A DNA stretch of 33,370 bases, taken from contig NZ_FNPJ01000031.1 of NCBI RefSeq assembly GCF_900107265.1, forward strand, positions 1 to 33,370. Direction: 5' to 3'. The notes under the pieces were generated by a model that made no database searches, was not told where the DNA came from, and saw nothing but the letters and a program-made list of their open reading frames with translations. The translations under genes and the position numbers were made by a program. How positions within the stretch are numbered: position 1 is the stretch's first letter; each line of letters begins with the position of its first letter. This document shows, piece by piece, positions 26,339 through 33,370 of the stretch. This DNA is from Nitrosomonas sp. Nm33. Lineage in GTDB: Bacteria; Pseudomonadota; Gammaproteobacteria; Burkholderiales; Nitrosomonadaceae.

Positions 26339-27829
26339 TTATACTTTCGCTCGCGAAATCAAAAATTGAGTCAGAAGTGGTACCGGCCGGCCGGTAGACC
26401 CCTTTTCCTTACCATTTTTCCAGGCCGTACCGGCAATATCAAGATGTGCCCAAGGATATTTTTCTGTAAAGCGTGACAAAAAGCAGGCAGCTGTGATCGT
26501 TCCTGCTGAGCGTCCACCAATGTTTGCCATATCGGCAAAGTTGCTCTTCAACCATTCCTGATAATCATCCCACAGTGGCAGCTGCCAAGCACGATCCAAC
26601 GCCAATTCGGAAGCCTGTAACAATTCCTGGGCCAACTGATCGTTGTTACTCATTAAGCCAGATGCTAAATGTCCCAGCGCAATGACACAAGCTCCAGTAA
26701 GGGTTGCGATATCAATTACGGCATCAGGCTTATACCGCTCAGCATACGTCAGCGCATCGCATAAAATCAGCCGCCCCTCAGCATCAGTATTCAGAATTTC
26801 AATTGTTTGGCCAGACATGCTTTTCACTACATCTCCTGGTTTGGTTGCGTTGCCACCAGGCATGTTCTCAGTCGCAGGAATAATACCGACGATATTGAGA
26901 GGAAGCTTCATTTCCGCCGCCGCTGTTAATGTGCCCAACACACTTCCTGCGCCACTCATATCAAATTTCATCTCATCCATCTCAGCTGCTGGCTTTAATG
27001 AGATACCCCCAGTATCAAAAGTAACCCCCTTACCGACTAGCACAATAGGTTTTTCCATTTTTGTCAAGCCACGGTATTCCAACACAATTAATTTGGCAGG
27101 TTGATGGCTTCCACGTGCAACAGCAAGAAATGCGCCCATGCCAAGCTTTTCCATCTCTTTCTGCCCTAACACAGAAACCTTAAGATCATAAGCTTTAGCC
27201 ATATCGGTAGCTTGCTCAGCAAGATAGGTCGGTGTACAGATATTGGGCGCAAGATTGCCTAGATCCTTGGCTACATTTATGCCCCGCGCAATTGCGAGAC
27301 CCTGCTGCAGCGCTTTCTCTCCTGCCAGAAGCGACGCTTGATCGTTCACATTTATCGTGATCTTACCAAGAGCAGGCTGTTCTTTTTCTGGTTTACTTTT
27401 GAGGCGATCAAAGCGATAAGTGCTTTCCGTCCCCAGAATCACTGTCTGAGTAATTTTCCATGCAATATCCCGTTGCTTTAATGGAATATCCGCCAAGAAG
27501 AGGGTAGCATCTGCAGCAGCTGTTTGAGATAACGCTTTGAATGTCGTTAAAACTGCTTGTTGATATGCCTTATCATTGAATTCTTTCTCTTTGCCTAGCC
27601 CAACCAACATCACGCGCTTACTTGCAATATCAGGAACATTATGTAACAGTAAAGTTGTATTAGCGCTACCCTCCATATCACCTTGACGCAAGATATTACT
27701 AATGTAACCCTTGGAAGTATCGTTTAAAATTTTTGCAGGCTCGGTTAATTTGCGTGATTCGAATACACCTACTACGATACAAGCTCCACGTTGTTTTTCT
27801 GGGGTGCTGAGTTTGATTGTAAAATCCAC
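26339..27829 (-). CDS. pepA: Cytosol (leucyl) aminopeptidase
   Basis: PepA is a hexameric M17 metallopeptidase that removes N-terminal residues and in E. coli also binds DNA. The 496-residue product has an N-terminal macro-like domain and a catalytic C-terminal domain with VGKGVTFDTGGISLKP, the metal-binding EMKFDMSGAGSVLG and the signature NTDAEGRLILCDAL. The final part (AHLDIAGTAWKNGKEKGSTGRPVPLL) is typical. It opens the pepA-holC-orf-valS unit. A possible DNA-binding regulatory role is known for the family and not visible here. Confidence 0.97.
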   Translation of the reverse strand: MDFTIKLSTPEKQRGACIVVGVFESRKLTEPAKILNDTSKGYISNILRQGDMEGSANTTLLLHNVPDIASKRVMLVGLGKEKEFNDKAYQQAVLTTFKALSQTAAADATLFLADIPLKQRDIAWKITQTVILGTESTYRFDRLKSKPEKEQPALGKITINVNDQASLLAGEKALQQGLAIARGINVAKDLGNLAPNICTPTYLAEQATDMAKAYDLKVSVLGQKEMEKLGMGAFLAVARGSHQPAKLIVLEYRGLTKMEKPIVLVGKGVTFDTGGISLKPAAEMDEMKFDMSGAGSVLGTLTAAAEMKLPLNIVGIIPATENMPGGNATKPGDVVKSMSGQTIEILNTDAEGRLILCDALTYAERYKPDAVIDIATLTGACVIALGHLASGLMSNNDQLAQELLQASELALDRAWQLPLWDDYQEWLKSNFADMANIGGRSAGTITAACFLSRFTEKYPWAHLDIAGTAWKNGKEKGSTGRPVPLLTQFLISRAKV

Positions 27830-27980
27830 TTTCTACTCCTTATTAATTATTCTCTAAGATGAAAGAAATTCATAAATAAATCTGCATGGATTATCGCTAC
27901 ATTTATTGTATAAAGTCAAAATAAGCAACATCGCATAACTGGAGTAGAATCTATATCTTAAAATCAATTTCGAATTAAAA

Positions 27981-28049
27981 GCGAGCGCATACCCAGACAC
28001 CAATCTATGAAAACTCCATTACATCTGGAGTACTTTGCTTTGCGCTTGC
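27981..28049 (+). other. Possible structured leader upstream of serB
   Basis: GCGAGCGCA (27981-27989) can pair with TGCGCTTGC (28041-28049) with one mismatch, enclosing the hairpin ACTCCA/TGGAGT (28013-28018 and 28026-28031). It lies in the 265-bp divergent gap between pepA and serB, 45 bp before the serB ATG. It could be an RNA structure or chance. Confidence 0.35.
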
Positions 28050-28094
28050 TCCGATTAACACAACTATCATAATTAATAATAACTCGGATATCCC

Positions 28095-28925
28095 ATGAAC
28101 CTCATCATCCAAGGATTAGATATTGAAAACAACGATCTGCGAGCAATCGCAAAACTTGCTCAAGCTAGCCATATTGAGCGTGTTACCGGGCAAGCGTTCC
28201 GCTTGGCAAACGCCAGCCCCCATCCCGATATACCTGAATACTGCGCTGAAGTACAACTCGATTTTGCTTTTGTTCCGATCGGAACAAAATTAACTAATTT
28301 TGGGTTGATTGCAATGGATATGGACTCAACCCTGATCGCCATTGAATCGATTGATGAAATAGCTGGCATGCACAATGTTAAGCCACAAGTTGCAGAAATT
28401 ACACAGAGCACCATGCGAGGCGAAATTGACTTTGCTGAAAGCCTGATTCGGCGGACAGCACTTCTTGAAGGATTGCCGCAAGAAGCGTTGCAAAAAGTTT
28501 ATGACGAAAAGGTTAGATTAAATCTTGGTGCCCAAAAATTGCTACAACGCATGCAAGCAGCAAACCTCAAGACCATGGTAATTTCAGGTGGTTTTACTTT
28601 CTTCACTGATAGAATCAAAACAGAGCTCGGATTAGATTATGCCTTTGCAAATACATTGGAAATCAAGGATAGAAAACTAACTGGCCAGGTGCTTGGTAAA
28701 ATTATTGGTGCCGAGGGAAAAGCTGAAGTATTAAGGCGCATCCGGGATGAGCTAGGTCTAAAAAGAGAACAGGTTATCGCTATTGGTGATGGCGCCAATG
28801 ATCTAAAAATGCTGGAATCGGCAGGCATTGGCATTGCTTACCATGCCAAGCCCATTTTACAAGAGAAATCAACTTATTCCATTAGCTTTGTGGGATTGGA
28901 TGGTATTATCAATCTTTTCGAGTAA
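28095..28925 (+). CDS. serB: Phosphoserine phosphatase
   Basis: SerB hydrolyses phosphoserine in the last step of serine synthesis. The 276-residue HAD-family enzyme has the nucleophile motif MDMDSTLIAIE (Asp75, Asp77), the cap helix IDEIAGMHNVKPQVAEIT, motif II in KTMVISGGFTFF, and the Mg-binding VIAIGDGANDLKMLESAGIGIA. A short N-terminal domain precedes them. No clear ribosome site is seen. It is transcribed away from pepA and stands alone. Confidence 0.95.
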   Translation: MNLIIQGLDIENNDLRAIAKLAQASHIERVTGQAFRLANASPHPDIPEYCAEVQLDFAFVPIGTKLTNFGLIAMDMDSTLIAIESIDEIAGMHNVKPQVAEITQSTMRGEIDFAESLIRRTALLEGLPQEALQKVYDEKVRLNLGAQKLLQRMQAANLKTMVISGGFTFFTDRIKTELGLDYAFANTLEIKDRKLTGQVLGKIIGAEGKAEVLRRIRDELGLKREQVIAIGDGANDLKMLESAGIGIAYHAKPILQEKSTYSISFVGLDGIINLFE

Positions 28926-29034
28926 TTGAGATTACGCACATCTTGCTAGATACTTGAATAAAAAGCATTTGCAACTTTTAATAAATGCGGGTAGTCTAAA
29001 TTTAGTTTTTTAAAAAAAGATAAAAGGAGAGTTT

Positions 29035-29733
29035 ATGCAACCTAATATGCGATACATAGCATCTACTGCCCAAACAGGAGATTTAGGCGTCATTCGTAAT
29101 AAGGTATTGCGGAATACCTACTGGATGCTGAGCCTGACAATGATTCCAACCGTCATCGGCGCGGTAATCGGAACAAATACAAATTTCTCTTTTCTTGCCC
29201 AATCACCCATCATAGGCTCGCTGGTCATGTTAGCTGTAATGATAGGACTGATGTTTGCAGTAAGTGCTACCCGCAATAGCATTTGGGGCGTGTTATTACT
29301 TTTCGCATTTACATTTGTGGCAGGTTGGTGGTTAGGACCATTACTCCAATATGCACTAAATTTTAGTAATGGCGCACAATTGGTTGGTACAGCAGCAGCT
29401 GGAACGGGTGTAATCTTTTTTACTCTTGCAGGAATTGCTACGGTAACCCGTAAAGATTTTGGCTTTTTGCGTAATTTCTTGATGATTGGGTTAATATTGC
29501 TGATTCTTGCTTCACTGGCTAATTTATTCTTTGCGATGCCCGCTGTATCGCTGGCAATCTCCGCTGCTGCAGTATTGCTTTTCTCAGGATTTATCTTGTT
29601 TGATGTTAGCCGTATCGTAAATGGTGGCGAGACTAATTATGTAATGGCAACACTGGGTATTTACCTTAATATTTACAATTTGTTTATTAACTTGCTGCAG
29701 TTACTGCTGGCTTTCTCAGGTGAAAGAGATTAA
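29035..29733 (+). CDS. Bax inhibitor-1/YccA family membrane protein
   Basis: The 232-residue integral membrane protein has seven predicted helices and the UPF0005/BI-1 segments NKVLRNTYWMLSLTMIPTVIG, GTGVIFFTLAGIATVTRKDFGF and FILFDVSRIVNGGETNYVMATLGIYLNIYNLF. YccA-type proteins bind and modulate the FtsH protease in E. coli; BI-1 relatives conduct calcium. Either role is inferred from family only. A good AAAGGAGAG ribosome site lies 6 bases before the ATG, and the gene ends at a strong terminator. Confidence 0.93.
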   Translation: MQPNMRYIASTAQTGDLGVIRNKVLRNTYWMLSLTMIPTVIGAVIGTNTNFSFLAQSPIIGSLVMLAVMIGLMFAVSATRNSIWGVLLLFAFTFVAGWWLGPLLQYALNFSNGAQLVGTAAAGTGVIFFTLAGIATVTRKDFGFLRNFLMIGLILLILASLANLFFAMPAVSLAISAAAVLLFSGFILFDVSRIVNGGETNYVMATLGIYLNIYNLFINLLQLLLAFSGERD

Positions 29734-29756
29734 CTAGTTACTGTATCTCTGTAAAA

Positions 29757-29790
29757 CAAAAAGGGTGGTCATTTTTGACCACCCTTTTTG
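29757..29790. terminator. Bidirectional terminator between yccA-like gene and cysM
   Basis: CAAAAAGGGTGGTC (29757-29770) pairs perfectly with GACCACCCTTTTTG (29777-29790) around ATTTTT. It has A- and T-tracts on opposite sides and separates converging genes. Confidence 0.93.
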
Positions 29791-29825
29791 TTTAATAATG
29801 ACATCTGTCAAATCTGGTTTTTTAA

Positions 29826-30713
29826 TTAAAAAACGCCTGTAGATAAATAGCGATCCCCGCGATCGCATACAATAAAAACAATCACCGCATTATCTAGTTC
29901 TGCAGAAACTTTAAGTGCTGCAGCAAGCGCGCCACCTGACGAGATACCCGCAAAGATTCCCTCTTCACGCGCCAAACGTCGAGCCATAGTCTCAGCTTCT
30001 TGCTGCGAAACCAGCATGATGCGATTCACCCGCTTAGGATTGTATATTTTTGGCAAATAATCTTCTGACCACTTACGAATACCCGGAATCTGCGATCCTT
30101 CTTCTGGCTGCACACCAATAATTTCAATAGTTGATTTTTTTTCCGAAAAATATCGAGCACATCCCATGATTGTGCCTGTAGTACCCATGCTACTTACAAA
30201 ATGGGTTATTTCCCCACCCGTATCACGCCAGATTTCCGGAGCAGTTCCCTCATAATGAGCTAACGGATTATCAGGATTAGCAAACTGATTAAGAACAAAT
30301 CCCTTGCCTTCTTCTTGCATTTTCTCCGCAATATCACGCGCCTTTTCCATCCCCCCTTCTTTAGGGGTTAATATGATTTCAGCACCAAACGCACTCATTG
30401 CTTGTCGACGCTCTATACTCAAATTTTCCGGCATAACGAGAATCATCCGATAACTCATCATGGCTGCCGCCATCGCCAAGGCAATACCCGTATTGCCACT
30501 AGTAGCTTCAATTAAAGTATTACCTGGTTTGATATCACCACGCTTTTGCGCATGCTTGATCATAGAGAGTGCCGGTCGATCTTTCACTGAGCCGGCTGGA
30601 TTATTTCCCTCAAGCTTAGCCAGAATGGTATTACTGGTCTCTCCAGGGATACGTTTAAGTTTTACTAATGGTGTATTACCAACAAAATCCTCTATTGTTT
30701 TGAACATAGACAA
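29826..30713 (-). CDS. cysM: Cysteine synthase B (O-acetylserine sulfhydrylase)
   Basis: CysM makes cysteine from O-acetylserine and sulfide or thiosulfate with pyridoxal phosphate. The 295-residue product has IEDFVGNTPLVKLKRI, the PLP-binding lysine in NPAGSVKDRPA, the substrate loop EATSGNTGIALAMAAA, the phosphate-binding GTTGTIMG and GISSGGALAAAL. MilVMPENLS and RRQAMSAFGAEIILTP are typical of the CysM subgroup rather than CysK. It stands between two terminators. Confidence 0.95.
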   Translation of the reverse strand: MSMFKTIEDFVGNTPLVKLKRIPGETSNTILAKLEGNNPAGSVKDRPALSMIKHAQKRGDIKPGNTLIEATSGNTGIALAMAAAMMSYRMILVMPENLSIERRQAMSAFGAEIILTPKEGGMEKARDIAEKMQEEGKGFVLNQFANPDNPLAHYEGTAPEIWRDTGGEITHFVSSMGTTGTIMGCARYFSEKKSTIEIIGVQPEEGSQIPGIRKWSEDYLPKIYNPKRVNRIMLVSQQEAETMARRLAREEGIFAGISSGGALAAALKVSAELDNAVIVFIVCDRGDRYLSTGVF

Positions 30714-30792
30714 TGCAATTTTGCAATTTTTGCTAGATAGTTGATTATCGCATATGTCATTAAAAATAAATGATTCAAAGAATCAGTACAGG

Positions 30793-30836
30793 CAAAAAAA
30801 ATACCCCCAGAAATTGAAATGTATTTCTGGAGGTAT
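30793..30836 (-). terminator. Rho-independent terminator of comEA
   Basis: On the minus strand ATACCTCCAGAAAT pairs with ATTTCTGGGGGTAT (30801-30836, one mismatch), followed by a run of eight T. It lies 30 bp past the comEA stop. Confidence 0.9.
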
Positions 30837-30865
30837 AGTATCGCCTCGCTAATTTATCGATTAGA

Positions 30866-31168
30866 TTATTTTTTCTGTTCAACTGCTATTTTTTCTTCCG
30901 CGCCCACTACAGATGTATCGCCTACTGTCAGATCGTTGCGGATCTGCTTGAGAGTGCCCGCTCCGATACCACTCACTTTTTCCAAATCGTCAACCGAACT
31001 AAACAGACCATGCTCATTTCGATATTCAACAATGGCTTTTGCCTTAGCCGGACCAATTCCTTTCAGCACTTCTAGCTCGGATTGTGAAGCGGTATTAATA
31101 TTTACAGCTGCATAAATACTACTACTCAACACAAAATAGATAATTATCAGTTGTAGTAACCTTATCAT
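30866..31168 (-). CDS. ComEA-like helix-hairpin-helix DNA-binding protein
   Basis: The 100-residue product has a signal peptide (IRLLQLIIIYFVLSSSIYAA), then the sequence VNINTASQSELEVLKGIGPAKAKAIVEYRNEHG and SVDDLEKVSGIGAGTLKQIR, two helix-hairpin-helix motifs. This is the ComEA family, periplasmic double-strand DNA-binding proteins that pull in DNA during natural transformation. A polar, Glu/Lys-rich tail of about 20 residues follows. The start is the ATG at 31168, with AGGAG 5 bases upstream; a GTG at 31174 would overlap that site. No other competence gene is in the window. Confidence 0.92.
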   Translation of the reverse strand: MIRLLQLIIIYFVLSSSIYAAVNINTASQSELEVLKGIGPAKAKAIVEYRNEHGLFSSVDDLEKVSGIGAGTLKQIRNDLTVGDTSVVGAEEKIAVEQKK

Positions 31169-31298
31169 AATCACTCCTAATATGGAAAAATGCTTTGTTA
31201 CCTTTGACAGGTCTTTATTGCTTATAAAGCAAAGAATATATCGGCATTTTTCTCAATCTTATTGAGTAAATTTTAGATAAACTTAAGTGCAAGAAATC

Positions 31299-31660
31299 TC
31301 AGGGTTGTTTACAGAGAGGTTGATTGAAATACTGTTGGAGTATTTCATAAGGAGTTGAGTTATTCAAACTCTTATGTAGTTTGACAGTGTTATAAAAGTT
31401 AATGAAGCGGCCGAGTTGAATTTGCCGGTCGGTGTAGTCTTTAAAGTTGGTCTGGTCATGCCACATCTGTATGAGGGTGCGGATAGCGCGTTCAGCTTTG
31501 CCGTTAGTTTGGTGTCGATTGACTTGGGTGAATTTCTGGCCGATACCGTGTGCTTTGCAGGTTTTAACAAAAGCATGACTGTCAGTGCCTTTATATTCTT
31601 TGCCATTATCAGAATAAACGTAATCGATCTGACAAGGGCATTGGGCGAGGATTATTTTCC
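31299..31660 (-). pseudogene. C-terminal fragment of an IS481-like transposase
   Basis: The minus strand encodes about 120 residues of an integrase-core (rve) domain: DYVYSDNGKEYKG, HGIGQKFTQVNRHQTNGKAERAIRTL (including the catalytic Glu), and INFYNTVKLHKSLNNSTPYEIL, then a stop at 31299. The upstream half is missing and the frame runs into foreign DNA near 31660, where the next transposase remnant begins. The fragment cannot encode a working enzyme. The exact left edge is uncertain by about 20 bp. Confidence 0.82.
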
Positions 31661-31664
31661 CGCT

Positions 31665-32721
31665 GGGCGGATGGATGTCCTCTTACCTACACCAGTCCAA
31701 ATGCACCTAAGGTGGTTGATATACTGGGCACATGGTTGTTGTCGATTCTGGATGGGCAGCGGCGCTATGCGCACATAGCCGGACTACGTGGCGATGAAGT
31801 TGCACCTGAGATACTTGTGGTATGGGCAAGATTGTCAGCGATGAGAGCTTACGCCGTGCGCTGAGTGCGCTTGCACCCGGCTTACCCAAACGTTGTGATG
31901 AAGCACAACGTGCTGCCTGCCTGGCCCAGGTAATGAAGAGTGCGATCTGGATGGACACAGCGCTAAGTGAGAGTACTCGTGAGGCCTTGAGTACTGCTTG
32001 GATTCTTGACGCTGATACCAGCGTCAAGCTGTTGTATGGCCGCCAAATAGGCGCTGAGATCGGCTACAATCCCAGGAAGCCAGGGCGACCAAGCCACACT
32101 CTGCATACTTACTGGATCAGCAATGTTCGGCTGGTGCTTGATGTTGAAGTGCAAAACGGTAAATCCCATGCTCCCAAAAGATTAAACTCTGGGAACATAC
32201 TGTACTGGTTACCAATGCGGACTACTCCCTGGAAGCTTTTGGTCAGCTATACCGCAATCGAGCAGATTGTGAAAATGGCTTTGATGAATTGAAGAATCAA
32301 TGGGGCTGGGGTGGCTATACCACCCATGACCTGGAACGCTGCAATCTCTCAGCACGGGCAGTCACACTGATCTACAATTGGTGGAGTGGGTATGTTCGCC
32401 TGGCACACCCCAGAACGCACCTGGAAGCAATTACGAGTCGCCCTATGCTGCTAAGCGGTGTTGCTCGCCTGACTCGGCATGCAGGTCAATCTCGTCTATT
32501 GCTGACGTTGGCTCATGAGACCGGGAATCATGATCAAAGTAATGATCTCCAATATCCGCAACGGTCTTGACTCAATTCTGGCAAATGCGCCTCAGTTGTC
32601 AAAAATGGAGCGATGGCCTACTTTGGTACACTACATTGTCAACAAAATTATTGCTGCCAGATCAGAAAATCCTCCAGTTCTCAATTCGCCAACCTTTCAT
32701 TTGGCTTCCAGCTCGGGTTAA
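31665..32721 (+). pseudogene. IS1380-like DDE transposase, truncated, frameshifted and internally deleted
   Basis: Four pieces of one transposase follow each other in different frames. Piece one (from 31667) has LTYTSPNAPKVVDILGTW and HIAGLRGDEVAPEIL. After a frameshift near 31815, piece two runs MGKIVSDESLRRALSALAP to the WILDADTSVKLLYG catalytic region and PGRPSHTLHTYW. Near 32170-32190 a large internal segment is missing and the frame changes; piece three runs KLWEHTVLVTNADYS, RNRADCENGFDELKNQWGWGG and TSRPMLLSGVARLTRHAGQ. A last frameshift near 32530 leads to SNIRNGLDSILANAPQL and a stop at 32721. The N-terminus is lost at the join with the IS481-like fragment. The IS1380-like family call is from remembered motifs. 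Confidence 0.8.
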
Positions 32722-32850
32722 AAGAGGAATTTAGGTTAGTCGCCCCTGAAATACTATAGAAACTAGCATAAATATTGGCATTGAGGGATACTCAAAAGGT
32801 ATGGAATTTGCCAGAATTAATGCTATTGACCCCTAATTTCTGGTGAATTG

Positions 32851-33370
32851 ATGAAGCCAAAGAAGCAAGAACCCACCCCCTGTGATGATCTTTTTCGCAT
32901 GAGACTGGAGCAGATGTTGGACCAGCGCCACGAGCTGTATCGCCTGGCAGGGAAGATTGACTGGTCTGTAGTAGAAGAGCGGTTTGAACGACTGTATTCA
33001 GATGAAGGCCGCCCAGCTATTCCGATCCGCTTGATGGTAGGGCTGCACTACCTGAAGCACACTTTCAACGAATCGGATGAAACGGTGGTGGAACGCTGGG
33101 TGGAGAATCCCTATTGGCAATACATCTGTGGAGAAGAATACTTTCGCCACGAATTGCCAATCGATCCCAGCCAGATGACGAGATTTCGTGACCGCATAGG
33201 CGAAGCAGGCTGTGAATTCATGTTAAGTCTAACGGTGGTAGCAGGAATTGCCACGCAGACCGTATCAAAGACATCGCTCACAGCAGTAAACGTGGATAGC
33301 ACGGTGCAGGAAAAAGCGATCAATTACCCGACAGATGCCCGGCTGTATCATAAGGCTGGAAGTGCACTGG
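32851..33370 (+). CDS. IS5-family transposase, 5' part, runs off the window
   Basis: The frame opens at the ATG at 32851 and stays open for 173 codons to the window edge. It starts MKPKKQEPTPCDDLFRMRLEQ and contains the DUF772-type N-terminal domain GRPAIPIRLMVGLHYLKHTF, ENPYWQYICGEEYF and IDPSQMTRFRDRIG, then the start of the DDE catalytic domain with VNVDSTVQEKAINYPTDARL. This is the layout of IS5-family enzymes. No frameshift is seen in the visible part, so the copy may be intact. The final 124 bases are inverted relative to the first 124 of the window. I could not identify the terminal inverted repeat with confidence. Confidence 0.88.
   Translation, partial: MKPKKQEPTPCDDLFRMRLEQMLDQRHELYRLAGKIDWSVVEERFERLYSDEGRPAIPIRLMVGLHYLKHTFNESDETVVERWVENPYWQYICGEEYFRHELPIDPSQMTRFRDRIGEAGCEFMLSLTVVAGIATQTVSKTSLTAVNVDSTVQEKAINYPTDARLYHKAGSAL

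Noticed and set aside
26643..27104. Plus-strand reading frame of 153 codons
   Set aside because: It lies wholly opposite conserved catalytic segments of pepA and has a Ser/Pro-rich composition typical of antisense frames.
31416..31778. Plus-strand frame of 120 codons crossing the IS junction
   Set aside because: It is antisense to the IS481-like fragment and then runs out of frame into the IS1380-like remnant; it matches neither transposase.

Overview
The window looks like chromosomal DNA of an AT-leaning betaproteobacterium, most likely a relative of Nitrosomonas. That is inferred from protein character and gene neighbourhoods (aat-bpt-pyrD-rnfB-nth, pepA-holC-valS, a coxBA-ctaG-coxC-SURF1-ctaB cluster); no search was run. 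The content is mainly conserved housekeeping genes. I found no tRNA or rRNA gene, CRISPR array, prophage or defence island.

Layout. 1-124 is a truncated IS5-family transposase fragment. 286-1197 (-) encodes an outer-membrane barrel protein with an N-terminal coiled coil. 1317-1602 holds two perfect palindromes in opposite orientation. 1635-5900 (+) is a tight run: aat and bpt (N-degron aminoacyl-transferases), pyrD, an RnfB-like ferredoxin, nth and a DUF1841 gene. 6007-9344 (-) carries two small cytochromes c, the ABC-F ATPase uup and a small heat-shock protein. 9808-13608 is mixed: a tiny membrane protein, a helix-hairpin-helix protein of unknown role, a PEBP-family protein with two plausible starts, argB and a BON-domain lipoprotein. 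13639-15006 (+) is a GlcD-like FAD oxidase.

15061-21711 (-) is the aa3-type cytochrome c oxidase cluster, read coxB, coxA, a 36-codon assembly gene, ctaG, a DUF2970 gene, coxC, SURF1, an SCO-like gene and ctaB. Subunits, copper delivery and the first step of heme A synthesis are present; ctaA is not. A 925-bp non-coding region with a tandem repeat precedes it. 22637-27829 (-) reads pepA, holC, an unrecognised 115-codon gene and valS. 28095-29733 (+) carries serB and a Bax-inhibitor-1 family gene. 29826-31168 (-) has cysM and comEA.

The right end (31299-33370) is an insertion-sequence graveyard: a C-terminal IS481-like fragment, a frameshifted and internally deleted IS1380-like transposase, and the 5' part of an IS5-family transposase running off the window. 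The two window ends are inverted copies of the same IS5 segment and stop at the identical nucleotide, so the window is probably a contig bounded by a repeated IS. The observations most worth checking are the dual-start PEBP gene, the inverted palindrome pair, the unknown gene in the pepA-holC-valS run, the barrel protein with a duplicated coiled-coil unit, and the absence of ctaA. None of these amounts to a demonstrated new system.
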